From contig JAAURU010000226.1 in assembly GCA_012032075.1 (NCBI GenBank), forward strand, positions 1 through 6,352: a stretch of 6,352 nucleotides of DNA, given 5' to 3'. Each line of letters begins with the position of its first letter. Within the stretch, counting starts at the first letter, position 1. The position numbers and the translations under genes are program-made. Below, piece after piece: positions 4,235 to 6,352 of this stretch. This DNA comes from Flavobacterium sp. (lineage in GTDB: Bacteria; Bacteroidota; Bacteroidia; Flavobacteriales; Flavobacteriaceae). Under the pieces are notes generated by a model. The model saw nothing but the letters and a program-made list of their open reading frames with translations. It was not told where the DNA came from and did not search any database.

Positions 4235-6352
4235 ATGGCAGCATTTAATTTTAAAAAATGGAATACTATAACAGGCTGGATTACTTTTGCAATTGCATTA
4301 GTAACTTTTTCATTAACTGTTGAACCTACAATGAGTTTTTGGGATTGTGGTGAATACATTGCTACCTCAGCAAACCTTGAAATTGGCCACCCACCTGGAG
4401 CTCCATTATTTCAAATGCTAGGAGCTTTCTTTGCAATGTTTGCCACTAACGCTTCAAAAATAGCTTTAATGGTTAATATGATGTCGGTGTTTTCGAGTGC
4501 TTTCACCATACTTTTATGTTTTGGTCCTTAACTATTATTATGAAAAGAATCTTTATTACAGAGGAAATTCTTCAAAAGAAAACTATATAATGGTTTTAGG
4601 AAGTGCCTTTGTAGCTTCTTTAGCTTTTACTTTTTCTGATAGTTTTTGGTTTAACGCAGTTGAGGCAGAAGTTTATGCAATGGCTTCCTTCTTAATCGCT
4701 TTGCTGTTCTGGTTAGGACTTCGTTGGGAACAAGACATGGATAAACCAATAGGAAATAAATGGTTATTAATTATTTCTTTGGTAATCGGACTTTCATTTG
4801 GAGTTCACTTTATGGCATTATTAGCTTTTCCAGCTATTGGTTTGCTTTATTTCTTTAAAAAGTATAAAAATATTACAGTAAAAAGTTTTTTGATTGCTAA
4901 CGTAGTTATTGTAGCTATTTTACTATTCATTTTTAAATTACTATTACCTTACACACTTGCTTTCTTTGGAAAAACTGAAATATTTGCAGTAAATAGTCTT
5001 GGAATGCCTTTTAATTCTGGAACTATTTTGGCTTTTCTTGTTTTAGTGACTTTATTTTATTTTGGATTAAAATATACAAAAGCAAAAGGACACGTTTTTT
5101 ACAACACACTTATTTTATCAATATTATTCATTTTAATAGGATTCTCTACTTGGTTAATGCTTCCAATTAGAGCCAATGCAAATCCACCAATTAATGAAAA
5201 TAAACCCTCAGATGCTGCCGAAGTTTTAGCCTATTACAACAGAGAACAATATGGTGAACAACATTTATTTTATGGCCCTCAATTCTCAGACACTTATTCA
5301 GGTTTAGATAAGGAAAACCCATATACAGACGGGAAACCAAATTATGAAAGAGATTACAAATCTGGTAAATACATCATTACTAATAACTATAAAAATGCAA
5401 ATCAAAATACTGATGATGCTCATAAAGCAATTTTGCCAAGAATGTGGAGTAGTGATCATAATGAAAATTACATGCGTTTTTACAGAACCTTTAGAGTTTT
5501 AGTATAAAATTACGGTTATGACTACACAGATGATTTACGTAAATATGGTATAAATCCTAATGAACTTTCAGAAGAAGAAGCAAATAGCTATGCTGAACAA
5601 ATAAAAAATAAAACAATTAGTGAAATAACACAATTTAGAAATGAATTTAAAAGAGGTCAACGTGATTTAGAAGATTATCACAACTTTTTAAAAACTTTTG
5701 GTGATTACCTAATTATTGAAAAACCTACTTTCTTTAACAACATGAAATTTATGTTTGAATACCAGTTTGGATACATGTACTGGAGATATTTAATGTGGAA
5801 TTTCACGGGTCGTCAAAACGACGAACAAGGCAAATATGACAACTTAAATGGAAATTGGATCAGCGGAATAAAAGCTATAGATGCTATTCGACTAGGAAGT
5901 CAAGACAACCTATCACCAGATATGCTAAACAACAAAGGTAGAAACACTTATTTCTTTCTTCCTTTTATTTTAGCTGTTATTGGAATGGTTTTTCATGCTA
6001 AAAAAGATTTAAAAAGCTTTTATGTATTACTAATATTATTCTTGTTTACTGGATTAGCTTTAAAAGTCTATTTGAATGAAAGACCTTTTGAACCTAGAGA
6101 AAGAGATTATGCACTTGTAGGATCATTCTATGTGTTTGCTATGTGGATTGCTTTTGGAGTCTATTCATTATATGATGGAATTAAAAAATTCTTAAGTCCG
6201 AAAGTAACAGTTCCTATAATTTTAGGAGCTACCTTACTTGCAGCTCCTGTTTTAATGGCTTCACAAAACTGGAACGATCATTCGCGTACAAATAAATACA
6301 CTGCTTTAGCAAATGCAAAGGCTTATTTAGACTCCTGTGATAAAAATGCTAT
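4235..6352 (+). CDS. DUF2723 / GT117-type integral membrane protein, partial, with several frameshifts
   Basis: This is a large polytopic protein of the DUF2723 family, which includes human TMEM260, a protein O-mannosyltransferase (CAZy GT117); bacterial members are predicted GT-C membrane glycosyltransferases, substrate unknown. I chose the ATG at 4235 (MAAFNFKKWNTITGW); the TTG at 4214 is in frame but not conserved. A first membrane segment (about 11-29) precedes SFWDCGEYIATS, with D37 and E40 at the place where GT-C enzymes hold catalytic acids, then GHPPGAPLFQM. Many hydrophobic segments follow, then a soluble stretch (about 5200-5900) with MFEYQFGYMYWRYLMWNF and NGNWISGIK, then more membrane segments. 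The coding frame is 4235-about 4515, shifts near 4512-4515 and 4565-4567 (one base missing each), continues to about 5477, is scrambled over 5477-5509 by three apparent extra bases with a false stop at 5505, then stays open from 5508 to the window end. About 705 of an expected 1,100 residues are visible. The gene is probably intact in the organism. Confidence 0.85.

Noticed and set aside
4150..4359. Minus-strand 69-codon open frame opposite the start of the DUF2723 gene
   Set aside because: It is antisense to the conserved N-terminus of the membrane protein and overlaps the intergenic region.
4512..4567. Programmed ribosomal frameshifting in the DUF2723 gene
   Set aside because: There is no slippery heptamer with a downstream structure, and several unrelated homopolymer indels of both signs occur in the same window, which fits error better.
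1..6352. CRISPR array, insertion sequence, prophage or defence system
   Set aside because: I found no spaced direct repeats, transposase-like frames, terminal inverted repeats with target duplications, or known defence motifs.

Overview
The window comes mainly from an AT-rich member of the Bacteroidota, most likely a Flavobacteriaceae close to Flavobacterium. The evidence is protein similarity recalled from family knowledge (NusA, RimP, the IF-2 N-terminus, a DUF2723 membrane protein), promoters of the Bacteroidota type (TTG, about 19-20 nt, TAnnTTTG), no Shine-Dalgarno sites, and no CCA encoded in the tRNA. No database search was possible.

Layout. (1) Positions 1-about 400 differ from the rest: G+C is clearly higher (about half in 301-360, against about a fifth in 3601-3660). 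This part holds a 37-residue membrane-protein ORF on the minus strand, its probable promoter, and a strong minus-strand terminator. (2) From about 400 to 2957 the minus strand carries the conserved operon rimP-nusA-infB (ribosome maturation, transcription elongation/termination, translation initiation). infB is cut at about codon 262 where it meets the left segment, and nusA carries one single-base frameshift. (3) The interval 2958-3128 holds divergent promoters. The rimP leader looks like two abutting hairpins, the second an intrinsic terminator just upstream of the rimP start. (4) On the plus strand, 3129-3953 encodes a two-domain universal stress protein. A bidirectional terminator separates it from a minus-strand tRNA-Gln(UUG). 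(5) From 4235 to the right edge, the plus strand encodes a large DUF2723/GT117-type membrane protein, broken by several homopolymer indels and cut by the window end. Its reading frame from 5508 to 6352 is fully open.

I do not see a new multi-gene system. The main points are the apparent chimeric junction near 400, a pattern of homopolymer indels in otherwise well-conserved genes that looks like sequencing error, and a plausible attenuator ahead of rimP-nusA-infB that could give NusA feedback control over its own operon.
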